Numbered from the stretch's first letter, positions 51,956 through 61,520 are shown. The stretch is 64,000 nucleotides of DNA from Qipengyuania oceanensis (GCF_009827535.1 NZ_WTYN01000005.1:1-64000); one strand, 5' to 3'. Notes: generated by a model not told the origin, from the sequence alone. Made by a program: numbers and translations.

Positions 51956-53453
51956 CGACGCGAAGGACGCGCTTGCCGCTTCCGTGGATGCATCCGCGGG
52001 CGGCGGGGTGTCGCCGCAGAAGACGGACGGCGAACCTGCGACGCTAGGCTCGCCGCTGTCGCGCCGTGGCAGCCTTGCCAACCGGATGATGCTCATAGCG
52101 GCGGGGTGGATCGGCATCCTGCTCCTGGCCGGCGGTTTCGCTCTCGACCGGACCCTGACCCGCATGGTCGAGAACAATTTCGACGACCAGCTCGAATATC
52201 TGCTCAACGCGATGCTCGTGGTGGCCGAGATCGGTCCGGACGGCGAAGTCTATTTCAACCGGCCGATCGGCGAGCCGCGCTTTCTCGAGCCCAACAGCGG
52301 CCTCTATTACCAGATCAGCGCCGACGGGCGCGAAGGCTACTCCTCCTACTCGCTCGAACCGGCTCTCTCCCGGTCCTTGTGGGACAGTCCGCTCGAACTG
52401 CGCGGCGACCACTTCGACAACGAACCGCATTTCTACGATAGCGGCCAGATCGACAACGAGCCGCTGCGGATCGTCGAGCGCAGCGTCATCCTGCCCGACA
52501 GCGATGCGCGATGGACCTTTGCCGTTGCCTCCGCGCGTGGCGAACTGGACGCGCAGCTCGCTCGAATACGCTCGATCCTCGTCTGGAGCTTCGCGATCCT
52601 GGCGCTCGGCCTGATGATGATGGCGATGCTGCAGACCTGGTACGGCCTGTCGCCGTTGCGACGCGTACGCGCGGCAATCCAGCACATGCGCAGCAAGGGG
52701 ACCAACCGTATCACCGATCCGCTGCCGCTCGAAGTGCAACCGCTGGTCGAGGAATTGAACGGCATTCTGGCGCATTCGCAGCGCCAGGCCGAAGAGGCGC
52801 GCACCCATGCCGGCAATCTCGCGCACGCGCTCAAGACCCCGCTGACGGTGCTGACCAACGCGGCTACCGCCAACTCCCCCGATCTCGGCGCGGCGGTCAT
52901 CCGCGAGACCCGGACCATGCAGCGTCACGTCGATCATCATCTCGCCCGCGCTCGCGCGGTCGGCAGGCGAGCCGTGGGCCTTGCATCGACGCCGGTGTGC
53001 GAAAGCGCCGAGGCGGTTCGCCGGGCGGTCGAGCGGCTCTATCCCGAAGGCCGCTTTGACATTGCCGGCAATCGTCAGGCGCGCGTCGGGATCGAGCGAC
53101 AGGACCTCGACGAGATTCTCGGCAACCTGATCGAGAACGCGGCGAAATACGGGGGCGGCAGCGTATTCGTGACGGTCGATGCGGAGCCGGCTTCAGAGGA
53201 TTGCGTAATCTGGGTCGAGGACGACGGGGCCGGCATTCCGCCCGACGAGCGCACAAGGATATTCGATCGCGGCGCCCGGCTCGATACGGGCAAGCCGGGC
53301 ACGGGCCTCGGCCTGGCGATCGTGCGCGATGTCGCGGAAATATACGGCGGGTCGGTCGTGCTCGACGAGAGCGAGGACCTGGGCGGCCTGATGGTCATCC
53401 TGACGTTGCCGCGCGGACCCGCCCCGGACGACGCGGACACCGGCGACGACTAG
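51906..53453 (+). CDS. Sensor histidine kinase of the OmpR-type pair
   Basis: A membrane kinase with TM1 (about 61-80), a periplasmic sensor (about 81-222, acidic), TM2 (about 225-243), HAMP-like linker, a HisKA region with phosphoacceptor His307 in NLAHALKTPLTVL and an HATPase domain (NLIENAAKYGGGS, DDGAGIPPDERTRIF, GTGLGLAIVRDVAE). The start is uncertain. The GTG at 51906 lies inside the regulator gene and adds a disordered tail of about 50 residues; GTGs at 51984 or 52008 would also keep both helices. Confidence 0.9.
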   Translation: MASVTASTTPTKRPGRNDAKDALAASVDASAGGGVSPQKTDGEPATLGSPLSRRGSLANRMMLIAAGWIGILLLAGGFALDRTLTRMVENNFDDQLEYLLNAMLVVAEIGPDGEVYFNRPIGEPRFLEPNSGLYYQISADGREGYSSYSLEPALSRSLWDSPLELRGDHFDNEPHFYDSGQIDNEPLRIVERSVILPDSDARWTFAVASARGELDAQLARIRSILVWSFAILALGLMMMAMLQTWYGLSPLRRVRAAIQHMRSKGTNRITDPLPLEVQPLVEELNGILAHSQRQAEEARTHAGNLAHALKTPLTVLTNAATANSPDLGAAVIRETRTMQRHVDHHLARARAVGRRAVGLASTPVCESAEAVRRAVERLYPEGRFDIAGNRQARVGIERQDLDEILGNLIENAAKYGGGSVFVTVDAEPASEDCVIWVEDDGAGIPPDERTRIFDRGARLDTGKPGTGLGLAIVRDVAEIYGGSVVLDESEDLGGLMVILTLPRGPAPDDADTGDD

Positions 53454-53758
53454 CCGCCGCGCGCGCGTTCGTGGTGGCGGATGACTTCCTCGATGATGAA
53501 ACGAAGGAACTTTTCGCTGAACTCGGGATCGAGATCGGCCTCCTCCGCAAGCTTGCGCAGCCGTTCGATCTGGTTCTTCTCGCGGTTGGGATCGGCGGGC
53601 GGCAATTCCACCTTCGCCTTGTACTCTCCGACCGCCTGGGTGATCCGGAACCGTTCGGCAAGCATGTGCACCAGCGCCGCATCGATGTTGTCGATGCTCT
53701 TGCGATAGCCGGCGAGCACCGCGTCGGGCGCGGTTCGATTTTCGGGAGCGTGGGTCAT
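53450..53758 (-). CDS. Chorismate mutase, AroQ type
   Basis: A 102-residue all-helical chorismate mutase that turns chorismate into prephenate for Phe/Tyr synthesis. It shows the AroQ pattern: YRKSIDNIDAALVHMLAERF, RITQAVGEYKAK, NREKNQIERLRKLAEEADLD, then FIIEEVIRHHE. Active-site Arg, Lys and Glu/Gln positions appear retained. It is a stand-alone domain with no signal peptide. Its stop overlaps the convergent kinase stop by four bases. Confidence 0.9.
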   Translation of the reverse strand: MTHAPENRTAPDAVLAGYRKSIDNIDAALVHMLAERFRITQAVGEYKAKVELPPADPNREKNQIERLRKLAEEADLDPEFSEKFLRFIIEEVIRHHERARGG

Positions 53759-53812
53759 GTCGCACGCTAGCTAGCAGTAATTGACGGCTTGCCAAGCGCT
53801 TCGCATGTCCCC

Positions 53813-54847
53813 ATGGCCGTCGCCACGATGAGTGCGGATATCGTCCCCCTGCCGCAACGAAGCGACCGGCCACCGTCGCTCGACCCGATGCTGGCGCTGA
53901 CGGCGCATGGCATGAACTCGGTCAACGCCGTGATTCTCGACCGGATGCAGAGCGAAATTCCGCTCATTCCGGCACTGGCCGGCCACCTGATTTCCGGGGG
54001 CGGCAAACGCTTGCGCCCGATGCTGACGCTCGCCGGTGCGGAACTGGTCGGCTACAATGGTGCGCGCCACCACAAGCTCGCGGCGGCAGTCGAGTTCATC
54101 CACACGGCCACGCTGCTGCACGACGATGTCGTCGACGGTAGCGAGTTGCGGCGCGGCAAGACGGCGGCCAATATCGTGTTCGGCAATCCGGCGACGATCC
54201 TGGTCGGCGATTTCCTGTTCAGCCGCGCTTTCGAGCTGATGACCGAGGACGGCAGCCTCAAGGTGCTCAAGATCCTGTCGAATGCCAGCGCTGTCATCGC
54301 GGAGGGAGAGGTCTCGCAGCTGACCGCCCAGCGGCAGATCGAGACGAGCGAGGAACGCTATCTCCAGATCATCGGCTCGAAGACCGCAGCGCTGTTCGCG
54401 GCCGCCAGCCGGATCGCCGCAGTGGTCGCCGAATGCGACGAGCGTCAGGAACAGGCGCTCGACGATTACGGTCGCAACCTCGGGGTTGCCTTTCAGCTGG
54501 TCGACGACGCGATCGACTACGATTCCGATGCGGCGGCAATGGGCAAGGACCGCGGCGACGATTTCCGCGAAGGCAAGATGACCTTGCCGGTGATCCTCGC
54601 CTATGCGCGCGGCGGCGAGGACGAGCGCGCGTTCTGGCGCCAGGCAGTACGCGGCGACCGGACGAGCGATGCCGACCTCGAACACGCGATCTCGCTGATC
54701 GCGCGTCACGATGCACTGGTCGACACGCGCGAGCGGGCGCGCCACTTCGCCCAGCGCGCAGTCGATGCGATCTCGATCTTCCCCGACAGCAAGGCCCGCC
54801 AGGCGATGGCGGAAGCCGCCCATTTCGCGGTCGCGCGCGGTTACTGA
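53813..54847 (+). CDS. Polyprenyl diphosphate synthase (octa/decaprenyl type)
   Basis: A 344-residue trans-prenyltransferase that builds the ubiquinone side chain from FPP and IPP. The two aspartate-rich motifs are present: LLHDDVVDGSELRRG (first) and FQLVDDAIDYDSD (second), with GGGKRLRPML near the N-terminus. Alphaproteobacterial homologues make C45-C50 chains; chain length cannot be read reliably. The start may be 53813 or the ATG five codons later. Confidence 0.9.
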   Translation: MAVATMSADIVPLPQRSDRPPSLDPMLALTAHGMNSVNAVILDRMQSEIPLIPALAGHLISGGGKRLRPMLTLAGAELVGYNGARHHKLAAAVEFIHTATLLHDDVVDGSELRRGKTAANIVFGNPATILVGDFLFSRAFELMTEDGSLKVLKILSNASAVIAEGEVSQLTAQRQIETSEERYLQIIGSKTAALFAAASRIAAVVAECDERQEQALDDYGRNLGVAFQLVDDAIDYDSDAAAMGKDRGDDFREGKMTLPVILAYARGGEDERAFWRQAVRGDRTSDADLEHAISLIARHDALVDTRERARHFAQRAVDAISIFPDSKARQAMAEAAHFAVARGY

Positions 54848-54871
54848 CACCACTCGTTTCCGGAGAACACA

Positions 54872-55888
54872 ATGCAACGTCGCCGTCTCGGCAAATCCGC
54901 CATCGTCGTTTCCGATATCTGCATGGGCACGATGACCTTCGGCAGCCAGACCGACGAGGCCGAAGCGATCCGCATCCTCGACGAATGTTTCGAGAAGGGA
55001 ATCGATTTCTACGACACGGCGGAAGGCTATCCCGTACCGCCGGATGCCAAGTGGGTCGGCCGGACCGAGGACATCGTCGGGCGATGGCTGAAGACCAAGC
55101 CGCGCGATGCGATCATCCTCGCGACCAAGGTTTCCGGGCCGAGCCACGTCTGGTTCCGCAGCCCCAAACGCTCCGGCATGACCGCGCTCGACCGGCGCAA
55201 CATCGTCACGGCCGTCGAGGAAAGTCTCACGCGCCTGCAGACCGACTACATCGACCTCTACCAGACGCACTGGCCCGATCACGAGCTGCCTTACGACGAG
55301 ACCATGCTCGCGCTCGACGATCTGGTGACGCAGGGCAAGGTGCGGATCACCGGCTGCTCCAACGAGACGAGCTGGGGGCTGATGAAGTCGATCGCGACCG
55401 CCGAAAAGCTGGGAACGGCGCGCTACCAGACGATCCAGAACAATTTCAGCCTCAACAACCGGCGGTTCGAGGACGAACTGGCCCAGGTTTGCCGGATGGA
55501 AGGCGTCAGCCTCATACCCTATTCGCCGATCGCGGGCGGTGTCCTGTCGGGCAAGTACAACGATGGCGGCCGCCCGGAAGGCGCGCGTTTCACACGCTAT
55601 CTCGGCATGGAAGGGCGACAGGCGGCGATGGGGCGGCGGTTCGTCAACGACCGTTCGCTCGAAAGCACCAAGCGCTTCGCAGAAATCGCGCAGGAAGCGG
55701 GTCTCGATCCGGTGACAATGGCGGTCGCCTGGTCGAAGCAGCACGATTTCGTCGCCTCGACCATCGTCGGCGTATCGAGCTTCGACCAGCTCGACCCGAT
55801 TTTCGCCGCGGCCGATCTCGAACTCGATGCCGACACCATGAAGGCGATCGACAAGGTTTCCAGGGAAATCCGCTACCCGATGGGCTAG
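54872..55888 (+). CDS. Aldo/keto reductase (Tas-like)
   Basis: A 338-residue NADPH-dependent TIM-barrel reductase. The catalytic set is visible: Asp and Tyr in FYDTAEGYP, Lys in ILATKVSGP and His in YQTHWPDHELP, with NADPH-binding IVGVSSFDQL near the C-terminus. It resembles E. coli Tas. The substrate is unknown. It lies 24 bases after the prenyl synthase gene. Confidence 0.9.
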   Translation: MQRRRLGKSAIVVSDICMGTMTFGSQTDEAEAIRILDECFEKGIDFYDTAEGYPVPPDAKWVGRTEDIVGRWLKTKPRDAIILATKVSGPSHVWFRSPKRSGMTALDRRNIVTAVEESLTRLQTDYIDLYQTHWPDHELPYDETMLALDDLVTQGKVRITGCSNETSWGLMKSIATAEKLGTARYQTIQNNFSLNNRRFEDELAQVCRMEGVSLIPYSPIAGGVLSGKYNDGGRPEGARFTRYLGMEGRQAAMGRRFVNDRSLESTKRFAEIAQEAGLDPVTMAVAWSKQHDFVASTIVGVSSFDQLDPIFAAADLELDADTMKAIDKVSREIRYPMG

Positions 55889-55898
55889 GCCCGCGCCC

Positions 55899-58331
55899 AT
55901 GAGCGCGCCCGATCTGCCGATCCATGCCGTCCTGCCGGAACTGCTGGCTGCCTTGCGCGCGCGCAACGCAGCTGTGCTCGTCGCGCCGCCGGGCGCGGGC
56001 AAGACCACCGCGGTCGCGCCCGCGCTAATCGACGAGGAATGGTTCAGCGGGCAGGTGATCGTCACCAGTCCGCGGCGGGTGGCGGCCCGCGCGGCAGCCG
56101 AGCGGATGGCGCAGATGCTTGGCGAGAAGCCCGGCGAAACGGTCGGCTACATGACCCGCCTCGACAGCAAGGTTTCGGCCCGGACCCGCATCCTCGTCGT
56201 TACCGAGGCGATCCTGGTCAACCGGCTGGTCGACGATCCGGAATTGCCGGGAGTATCGGCGCTGCTGTTCGACGAAGCTCACGAGCGGCACCTCGACAGC
56301 GACCTCGGCCTCGCGCTGGCGCTGGAGACGCAGGACGTGCTGCGAGAGGACCTGCGCGTGCTGGTGATGAGTGCAACGATCGACGGCGCACGCTTCGGGC
56401 GGCTTCTCGGCGACGATGCGCCGGTAATCGAGAGCGAGGGCAAGGCCTATCCCCTGCGGATCGAGTGGCTCGGTGCCTCGCCCGACAAGCGGATCGAGGA
56501 TGCCATGACCGCCGCCATCCTTACCGCATGGCGGCAGGAGGAGGGCGACGTGCTCGCCTTCCTGCCCGGCGTTGGCGAGATCGGACGCACGCGTGAACGG
56601 CTGGGCGAACGCCTGCCGGATGTCCCGATCCTGCCGCTGCACGGCCAGGTTGAGCCTGCCGACCAGCGCGCCGCGATCCAGCGCGATCCTGACGGGCGAC
56701 GCCGGATCGTCCTCGCCACGGCGATTGCCGAGACCTCGCTGACGCTCGACGGCGTGTCTGTGGTGGTCGACAGCGGATTGTCGCGCCATGCCGAGTTCGA
56801 TCGGGCGGCTGGGACCAGCCATCTCGTCACCGTCCGCGCGAGCCAAGCCGCGGCAGACCAGCGCGCGGGGCGTGCCGCGCGGCAGGGACCGGGCGTTGCC
56901 TATCGCCTGTGGGAACGGGGCGGCCACGCGGGGAGGCCGGCCTATGCGCCGCCGGAAATCGCGATCGCCGACCTGGTTCCACTGCTGCTTGACCTGGCCA
57001 AGTGGGGCAGCACCGACCCGGCCTCGCTGCGCTGGCTCGATGCGCCGCCCGATGCTTCGCTGCAATCGGCGCGCAACCGGCTCGAAAAGCTGGGCGCGCT
57101 CGACGCGGAGGGCAAGCTCACCGCGTTCGGGAAGAAGGTCGCGAGCCTTCCACTCGACCCGGCAGGGGCGGCCGCGATACTCTACGGGGCGCAGGCCGGC
57201 ATGGCGGAGCAGGTCGCCCGGCTGGTCCTGCTGCTGCAGGAGCGCGGGCTGGGCGGGCGCGGCGAGGACCTGCTGGCGCGGCTGCAGCGCTCGAATGGCG
57301 AGCGTGGCGCAAGGGCCGAGGCAAGCCGCAAGCTCGCGGCGCGGTGGGCGAAGGCAGCGGAGCAATCAATCGAGAGGCGGGGGGATTTCGACAGCCCCGC
57401 GGTCGCGCTAGCGCTTGCGATGCCGGACAATATCGCGCGCCGTCGCGGGTCGTCGGGCGAGCACTGGATCTCGGCGGGAGGGCGCGGCTTCGTGCTCGAT
57501 CCTGCAAGTTCGCTCGCCCGTGCCGAGTGGCTTGTGATCGGCGATGCGCAGGGCCAGGCGAAAGGTGCGCGGATAACCGCCGCAGCCGAGCTACTACCGA
57601 CCGATATCGATCGCCATCTCGAGCGGCTGATAGAAAAGCGCTCCGTCCTGAACTGGAACGAGGCGGAGCGGCGGGTGGAGGCGCGCCAGGAGCGGGCGCT
57701 CGGCGCAATCACCCTTGCGAGCGGGCCCGACCAGTCGCCGGACGCAAAGGCCGTGACCGAAATGCTGATGGACAAGGCGCTCGAAAATCTCGCCGCGATC
57801 CTGCCGGAAGAACTGATTGCCCGCGCGCGCTTCGCGGGCATCGGGGCGCTCGCACCAGATGCGCTGGCCGAGAACGCCGAGATGTGGCTGCAACCGCTTC
57901 TGAAGGGACGCCGCGATCTCGCGGTCGGCCGGGGAAGGGCAGTCGATGCGGTGCTCGGCATGATCGACTGGGACGATCGTCAGAAACTGGACCGGCTGGC
58001 GCCACGCGAGTTCGTCTCCCCGGCGGGAACCCATCACGCGATCGACTACACCGGCGACGATGCACCAAGCGCCGAGGTGCGCGTGCAGGCGCTGTTCGGG
58101 CTGGAGCGGCATCCGTTAGTCGGCGACACGCCGCTGCTCCTCAAGCTGACAAGCCCGGCGGGGCGCCCAATCCAGTCGACCCGCGACCTGCCCGGGTTCT
58201 GGAGGGGCAGCTGGGCCGATGTCAGGAAGGATATGAAGGGGCGCTATCCCAAGCACCGCTGGCCCGAGGAACCATGGACGGAAAAACCGAGTTCGAAGAC
58301 CCGGAACGCCTTCCAGAAAGGCGGCGGTTGA
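55899..58331 (+). CDS. hrpB: ATP-dependent helicase HrpB
   Basis: An 810-residue DEAH-box helicase. It has Walker A APPGAGKTTAV (about 29-39), SPRRVAARAAAERMA, DEAHERH (125-131), motif III MSATID, motifs V/VI ATAIAETSLTLDGV and QRAGRAARQGPG, then the HA2 and HrpB-specific C-terminal domain (YTGDDAPSAEVRVQALFGLE, RPIQSTRDLPGFWRGSW). Family length is about 810-850, so it is complete. Its cellular role is not known. It begins 10 bases after the aldo/keto reductase stop. Confidence 0.95.
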   Translation: MSAPDLPIHAVLPELLAALRARNAAVLVAPPGAGKTTAVAPALIDEEWFSGQVIVTSPRRVAARAAAERMAQMLGEKPGETVGYMTRLDSKVSARTRILVVTEAILVNRLVDDPELPGVSALLFDEAHERHLDSDLGLALALETQDVLREDLRVLVMSATIDGARFGRLLGDDAPVIESEGKAYPLRIEWLGASPDKRIEDAMTAAILTAWRQEEGDVLAFLPGVGEIGRTRERLGERLPDVPILPLHGQVEPADQRAAIQRDPDGRRRIVLATAIAETSLTLDGVSVVVDSGLSRHAEFDRAAGTSHLVTVRASQAAADQRAGRAARQGPGVAYRLWERGGHAGRPAYAPPEIAIADLVPLLLDLAKWGSTDPASLRWLDAPPDASLQSARNRLEKLGALDAEGKLTAFGKKVASLPLDPAGAAAILYGAQAGMAEQVARLVLLLQERGLGGRGEDLLARLQRSNGERGARAEASRKLAARWAKAAEQSIERRGDFDSPAVALALAMPDNIARRRGSSGEHWISAGGRGFVLDPASSLARAEWLVIGDAQGQAKGARITAAAELLPTDIDRHLERLIEKRSVLNWNEAERRVEARQERALGAITLASGPDQSPDAKAVTEMLMDKALENLAAILPEELIARARFAGIGALAPDALAENAEMWLQPLLKGRRDLAVGRGRAVDAVLGMIDWDDRQKLDRLAPREFVSPAGTHHAIDYTGDDAPSAEVRVQALFGLERHPLVGDTPLLLKLTSPAGRPIQSTRDLPGFWRGSWADVRKDMKGRYPKHRWPEEPWTEKPSSKTRNAFQKGGG

Positions 58332-58349
58332 TCTAGGGACAGCGGCACT

Positions 58350-58628
58350 ATGGCGGCACGAATCTTCCAGAGACCACAAAGCGCGATGCAGTCCGGCAAG
58401 GCGCGGACCGACGAATGGGTGCTCGAATTCGAGCAATCCGAGGCGCGGCGCGCCGATCCACTGATGGGCTGGACCGGCAGCGGGGACACGCAGTCGCAGA
58501 TCCAGCTGACTTTTCCGAGCAAGGACGATGCGAAGGCCTATGCCGAACGCTACGGTATCGTTGCCCGGGTTCACGCCACACCGCCGCACGATCTCAAGCT
58601 ACAGGCTTACGCCGACAATTTCCGCTGA
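58350..58628 (+). CDS. ETC complex I subunit, NDUFS4-like accessory protein
   Basis: A 92-residue protein matching the NDUFS4/18-kDa accessory subunit of complex I: ARIFQRPQSAMQSGKARTDE, WVLEFE, DPLMGWTGSGDTQSQIQLTF and AYAERYGI. Accessory subunits of this kind are found in mitochondria and alphaproteobacteria. It ends ADNFR, without the YDRP tail of longer forms. It lies 18 bases after hrpB. Confidence 0.9.
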   Translation: MAARIFQRPQSAMQSGKARTDEWVLEFEQSEARRADPLMGWTGSGDTQSQIQLTFPSKDDAKAYAERYGIVARVHATPPHDLKLQAYADNFR

Positions 58629-58638
58629 GCGCCGGCGG

Positions 58639-59526
58639 GTGAGGGCGCTGTTTCTCCCGCTGCTGCTCGCGACCGCGGCTTGTACTGCCGTTCCGCAGGA
58701 CGAGGTCGCGACATCGCTCGCCGAACAGGACCTTGCCTCGCGCATGGCCGAGATCGAAGCCGCTTCCGGCGGCAGGCTCGGCGTTGCACTCCATTCGCCG
58801 GATGCGGGCACGGTCTTCCTTCACCGGGGCGACGAGCGCTTCGCCATGTGCTCGTCATTCAAGTTGGCACTGGCGGCAATGGCTCTGGAACGACCGGGCC
58901 TGCGCGACGCGCGACTGGGCTTCGGACCGGACGAGGTTCTCGGCTATGCTCCCTATGCGAAGCAGCGGGCTGCGCTCGGCTGGATGAGCGGGCTTGAGGC
59001 GGCGCGTCATTCTGTCACGATCAGCGACAACACGGCTGCCAATCTGCTGCTCGCCGAACTAGGCGGGCCGGACGGCTTCACCGCCTGGCTGCGCGGCTTC
59101 GGCGACGACAAAACGCGGCTCGACCGCAACGAGCCGGCATTGAACGAGAACGCGCCTGGCGATCCGCGCGATACGACCACGCCGCAAGCCCATGCAAAAC
59201 TTGTCGCCGATCTACTCTGGGGAGATCGGCTGGCCGCGGCGGACCGATCCCTGCTCCGGGAATGGCTGGTCGAAACCTCGACCGGGATGAACCGGCTGCG
59301 TGCAGGCATACCAGACGGATGGCAGGCCGGCGACAAGACCGGGACCTGCGGCTCGGGCGCGAACGGCCAGGTCAACGACATCGCCGTATTCGAAACACCG
59401 GACGGGGCGCGCTATGTGCTGGCCGTCTATCTCGACCGTCCGTCGGGCACGACTGCCGAAGCCGAGGCGGCAATCGCACAAGCCGCGCGGGCTATCGTCG
59501 CGATGCTGCAGCAAGCTGGCGCTTGA
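58639..59526 (+). CDS. Class A beta-lactamase with the Cys69-Cys238 pair
   Basis: A 295-residue exported serine beta-lactamase. The N-terminus (MRALFLPLLLATAACTAVP) is a signal peptide, possibly a lipoprotein one with Cys14. Catalytic motifs are complete: S72-S-F-K75 (Ambler 70-73), S129-D-N131, the omega loop E165-PALN169 with APGDPRDTTTP, and K233-T-G235-T-C237-G. Arg221 matches Ambler 220. Cys71 and Cys237 (Ambler 69 and 238) would form the disulfide typical of KPC, GES and SME-like class A enzymes, and Thr236 matches Thr237 of those. The substrate range is not provable from sequence. The GTG start at 58639 gives the signal peptide. Confidence 0.92.
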   Translation: MRALFLPLLLATAACTAVPQDEVATSLAEQDLASRMAEIEAASGGRLGVALHSPDAGTVFLHRGDERFAMCSSFKLALAAMALERPGLRDARLGFGPDEVLGYAPYAKQRAALGWMSGLEAARHSVTISDNTAANLLLAELGGPDGFTAWLRGFGDDKTRLDRNEPALNENAPGDPRDTTTPQAHAKLVADLLWGDRLAAADRSLLREWLVETSTGMNRLRAGIPDGWQAGDKTGTCGSGANGQVNDIAVFETPDGARYVLAVYLDRPSGTTAEAEAAIAQAARAIVAMLQQAGA

Positions 59527-59550
59527 AACACCGGCGTTTCGCGGCCATAT

Positions 59551-59645
59551 GGCCGCCCGGGAGTCGGGTGGACGTTTGCGTTCGCTCACCGGGTCAGGTC
59601 CGGAAGGAAGCAGCCCAGGTGAATTGCGACGGGTCGCTCGGCTCC
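59551..59645 (+). ncRNA. ffs: Signal recognition particle RNA (4.5S type)
   Basis: The conserved domain IV core GGTCAGGTCCGGAAGGAAGC lies at 59592-59611, with the closing AGCC. Flanking arms (about 59551-59590 and 59617-59645) are partly complementary and a T-run follows at 59645. The ends are approximate. The ffs-dnaX-ybaB order is conserved in alphaproteobacteria. Confidence 0.93.
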
Positions 59646-59708
59646 TTTTTCCTCTTTTTCGCGAGTCGTGCCCATGACATCGGGCAACCCAGCGCCTAGC
59701 TAGGGTGC

Positions 59709-61520
59709 ATGGGCGATTCACCCGACAATCCGGACGACCTTCCCTGGGCCACCGACGAGGCGCAGGACGACACGCCGAGCGTGGCGGAGCTGGAGGCTGC
59801 CGGTCAGAATTCGATGTTCGGTGATGCGCCTGCCGAGGCTGCTCCGGTCGAAACGCCCGTTGCCGAGCCCGCACAGGTCGCGGCCAAGCCCCCGGTGCCC
59901 GACCAGAGTGCGCAGCCCTATCGCGTGCTCGCACGCAAGTACCGGCCGCAGACCTTTTCCGAACTGATCGGCCAGGAGCCGATGGTCCGCACGCTCGCCA
60001 ATGCGATCGCGCGCGACCGGCTGGCCCATGCCTTCCTGATGACCGGCGTGCGCGGGGTCGGCAAGACCTCGACCGCAAGGCTGATCGCCAAGGCGCTCAA
60101 CTGCATCGGCCCCGACGGGCAGGGCGGCCCGACGATCGACCCCTGCGGCGTCTGCGAGCCCTGCGTCGCGATAGCTGAGGGCCGCCATATCGACGTGATC
60201 GAGATGGACGCGGCGAGCCACACCGGCGTCGACGACGTGCGCGAGATCATCGAGGCGGTGCGTTATTCGGCGGTTTCGGCGCGCTACAAGATCTACATCA
60301 TCGACGAAGTTCACATGCTGTCGCGCAACGCGTTCAATGCGCTGCTCAAGACGCTGGAAGAGCCGCCGCCGCATGTGAAATTCCTGTTCGCGACAACCGA
60401 GGTCGACAAGCTTCCGGTCACCGTCCTCAGCCGGACACAGCGTTTCGACCTGCGCCGCATCCCGACCGATCTGCTGCGCCATCACTTCGCTGGCATCTGC
60501 CGCCAGGAAGGCGTCGAGGCGGAGGAGGAAGCGCTGCAGATGATCGCAGCTGCGGCGGAAGGGTCGGTGCGCGACGGGTTGTCGATCCTCGACCAGGCGA
60601 TCGCGCATGCCGATCTCGACACCGACGGTACCGTTACGGCGGCGCGGGTGCGTGACATGCTCGGCCTAGCCGACAAGGGTGCGCAACGGCGGCTGCTGGG
60701 CACGCTGCTGGATGGCGATGCCAGGGCGCTGCTGTCGGGGATCGACGAGCAGTACTCGCTCGGCGTCGAACCGCTTGCGCTGATGCGCAGCCTGATGGAC
60801 CTCACGCACCGGATCGCGCTGGCGCAGGTCGGCGATACCGAGCCCGAAGCGCCGAGCCCCGAAGAACGCCAGGCGCTGCAGACATGGGCAGATGCGCTCT
60901 CGCCCGGGCAGGTTCACCGGCTGTGGCAACTTCTGCTGAAGGGCTACGACGAAGTGCGCATGGCGCCCGATCCGCTGGTTTCTGCGCGGATGGCGCTGAT
61001 GCGCGTGCTCCACGCCAACGACCTGCCTGATCCGGGCAAGCTTCTGAGACGCATGGAGGAACTGGCCGAAAAAGGCATATCGACGGCCCCGGCATCGAAC
61101 GGCGAGGGCACGGCCGTCACGGCACCTGTTGCTGCGCTCGACTGGGCGCAACTGGTCGACCAGGTCGAACATGCAGGGCAGCACCGGGCCGCTGCGGTCA
61201 TGCGCTTTCAGCTCCGGATCGTCGAGCTCGACGTCGGCACGCTGGTCTACGCGCGTTCGGGCGAGTTCACCGACGATGTCGCACCGCTGCTGCGCGAGGC
61301 GCTTACCGCTGCCACCGGCCGCCGCTGGCAGGTCGAAGAGCGGGCCGGCGGGGATGGCCGGCCGACACTGGTCGAGCAGGCAGAGGCGAGCCGCGATGCG
61401 GAAAAAGCCCGGATGCTCGAGCACCCGCTGGTAAAGGCGGCATTCGAACACTTTCCCGACGCCGAATTCGTCGAAGACGGCGATGCGCGCGGGGCAACGA
61501 ACTGGAGACATTCGGCATGA
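59709..61520 (+). CDS. dnaX: DNA polymerase III subunit gamma/tau
   Basis: DnaX is the clamp-loader ATPase. The 603-residue protein has an acidic N-terminal extension (1-68), then YRVLARKYRPQTFSELIGQE, Walker A GVRGVGKTSTAR (113-124), the zinc module (C in ALNCIG, then CGVCEPC), DEVHMLSRNAFNALLKTLEE and the sensor region SRTQRFDLRRI. The C-terminal third (about 390-603) is the tau-type part. No slippery frameshift A-run was noted. The N-terminal extension is common in Sphingomonadales. Confidence 0.96.
   Translation: MGDSPDNPDDLPWATDEAQDDTPSVAELEAAGQNSMFGDAPAEAAPVETPVAEPAQVAAKPPVPDQSAQPYRVLARKYRPQTFSELIGQEPMVRTLANAIARDRLAHAFLMTGVRGVGKTSTARLIAKALNCIGPDGQGGPTIDPCGVCEPCVAIAEGRHIDVIEMDAASHTGVDDVREIIEAVRYSAVSARYKIYIIDEVHMLSRNAFNALLKTLEEPPPHVKFLFATTEVDKLPVTVLSRTQRFDLRRIPTDLLRHHFAGICRQEGVEAEEEALQMIAAAAEGSVRDGLSILDQAIAHADLDTDGTVTAARVRDMLGLADKGAQRRLLGTLLDGDARALLSGIDEQYSLGVEPLALMRSLMDLTHRIALAQVGDTEPEAPSPEERQALQTWADALSPGQVHRLWQLLLKGYDEVRMAPDPLVSARMALMRVLHANDLPDPGKLLRRMEELAEKGISTAPASNGEGTAVTAPVAALDWAQLVDQVEHAGQHRAAAVMRFQLRIVELDVGTLVYARSGEFTDDVAPLLREALTAATGRRWQVEERAGGDGRPTLVEQAEASRDAEKARMLEHPLVKAAFEHFPDAEFVEDGDARGATNWRHSA

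Noticed and set aside
58350-58628. NDUFS4-like gene as a truncated pseudogene
   Set aside because: The end at ADNFR appears normal for related Sphingomonadales proteins as far as I recall, and the domain is complete.
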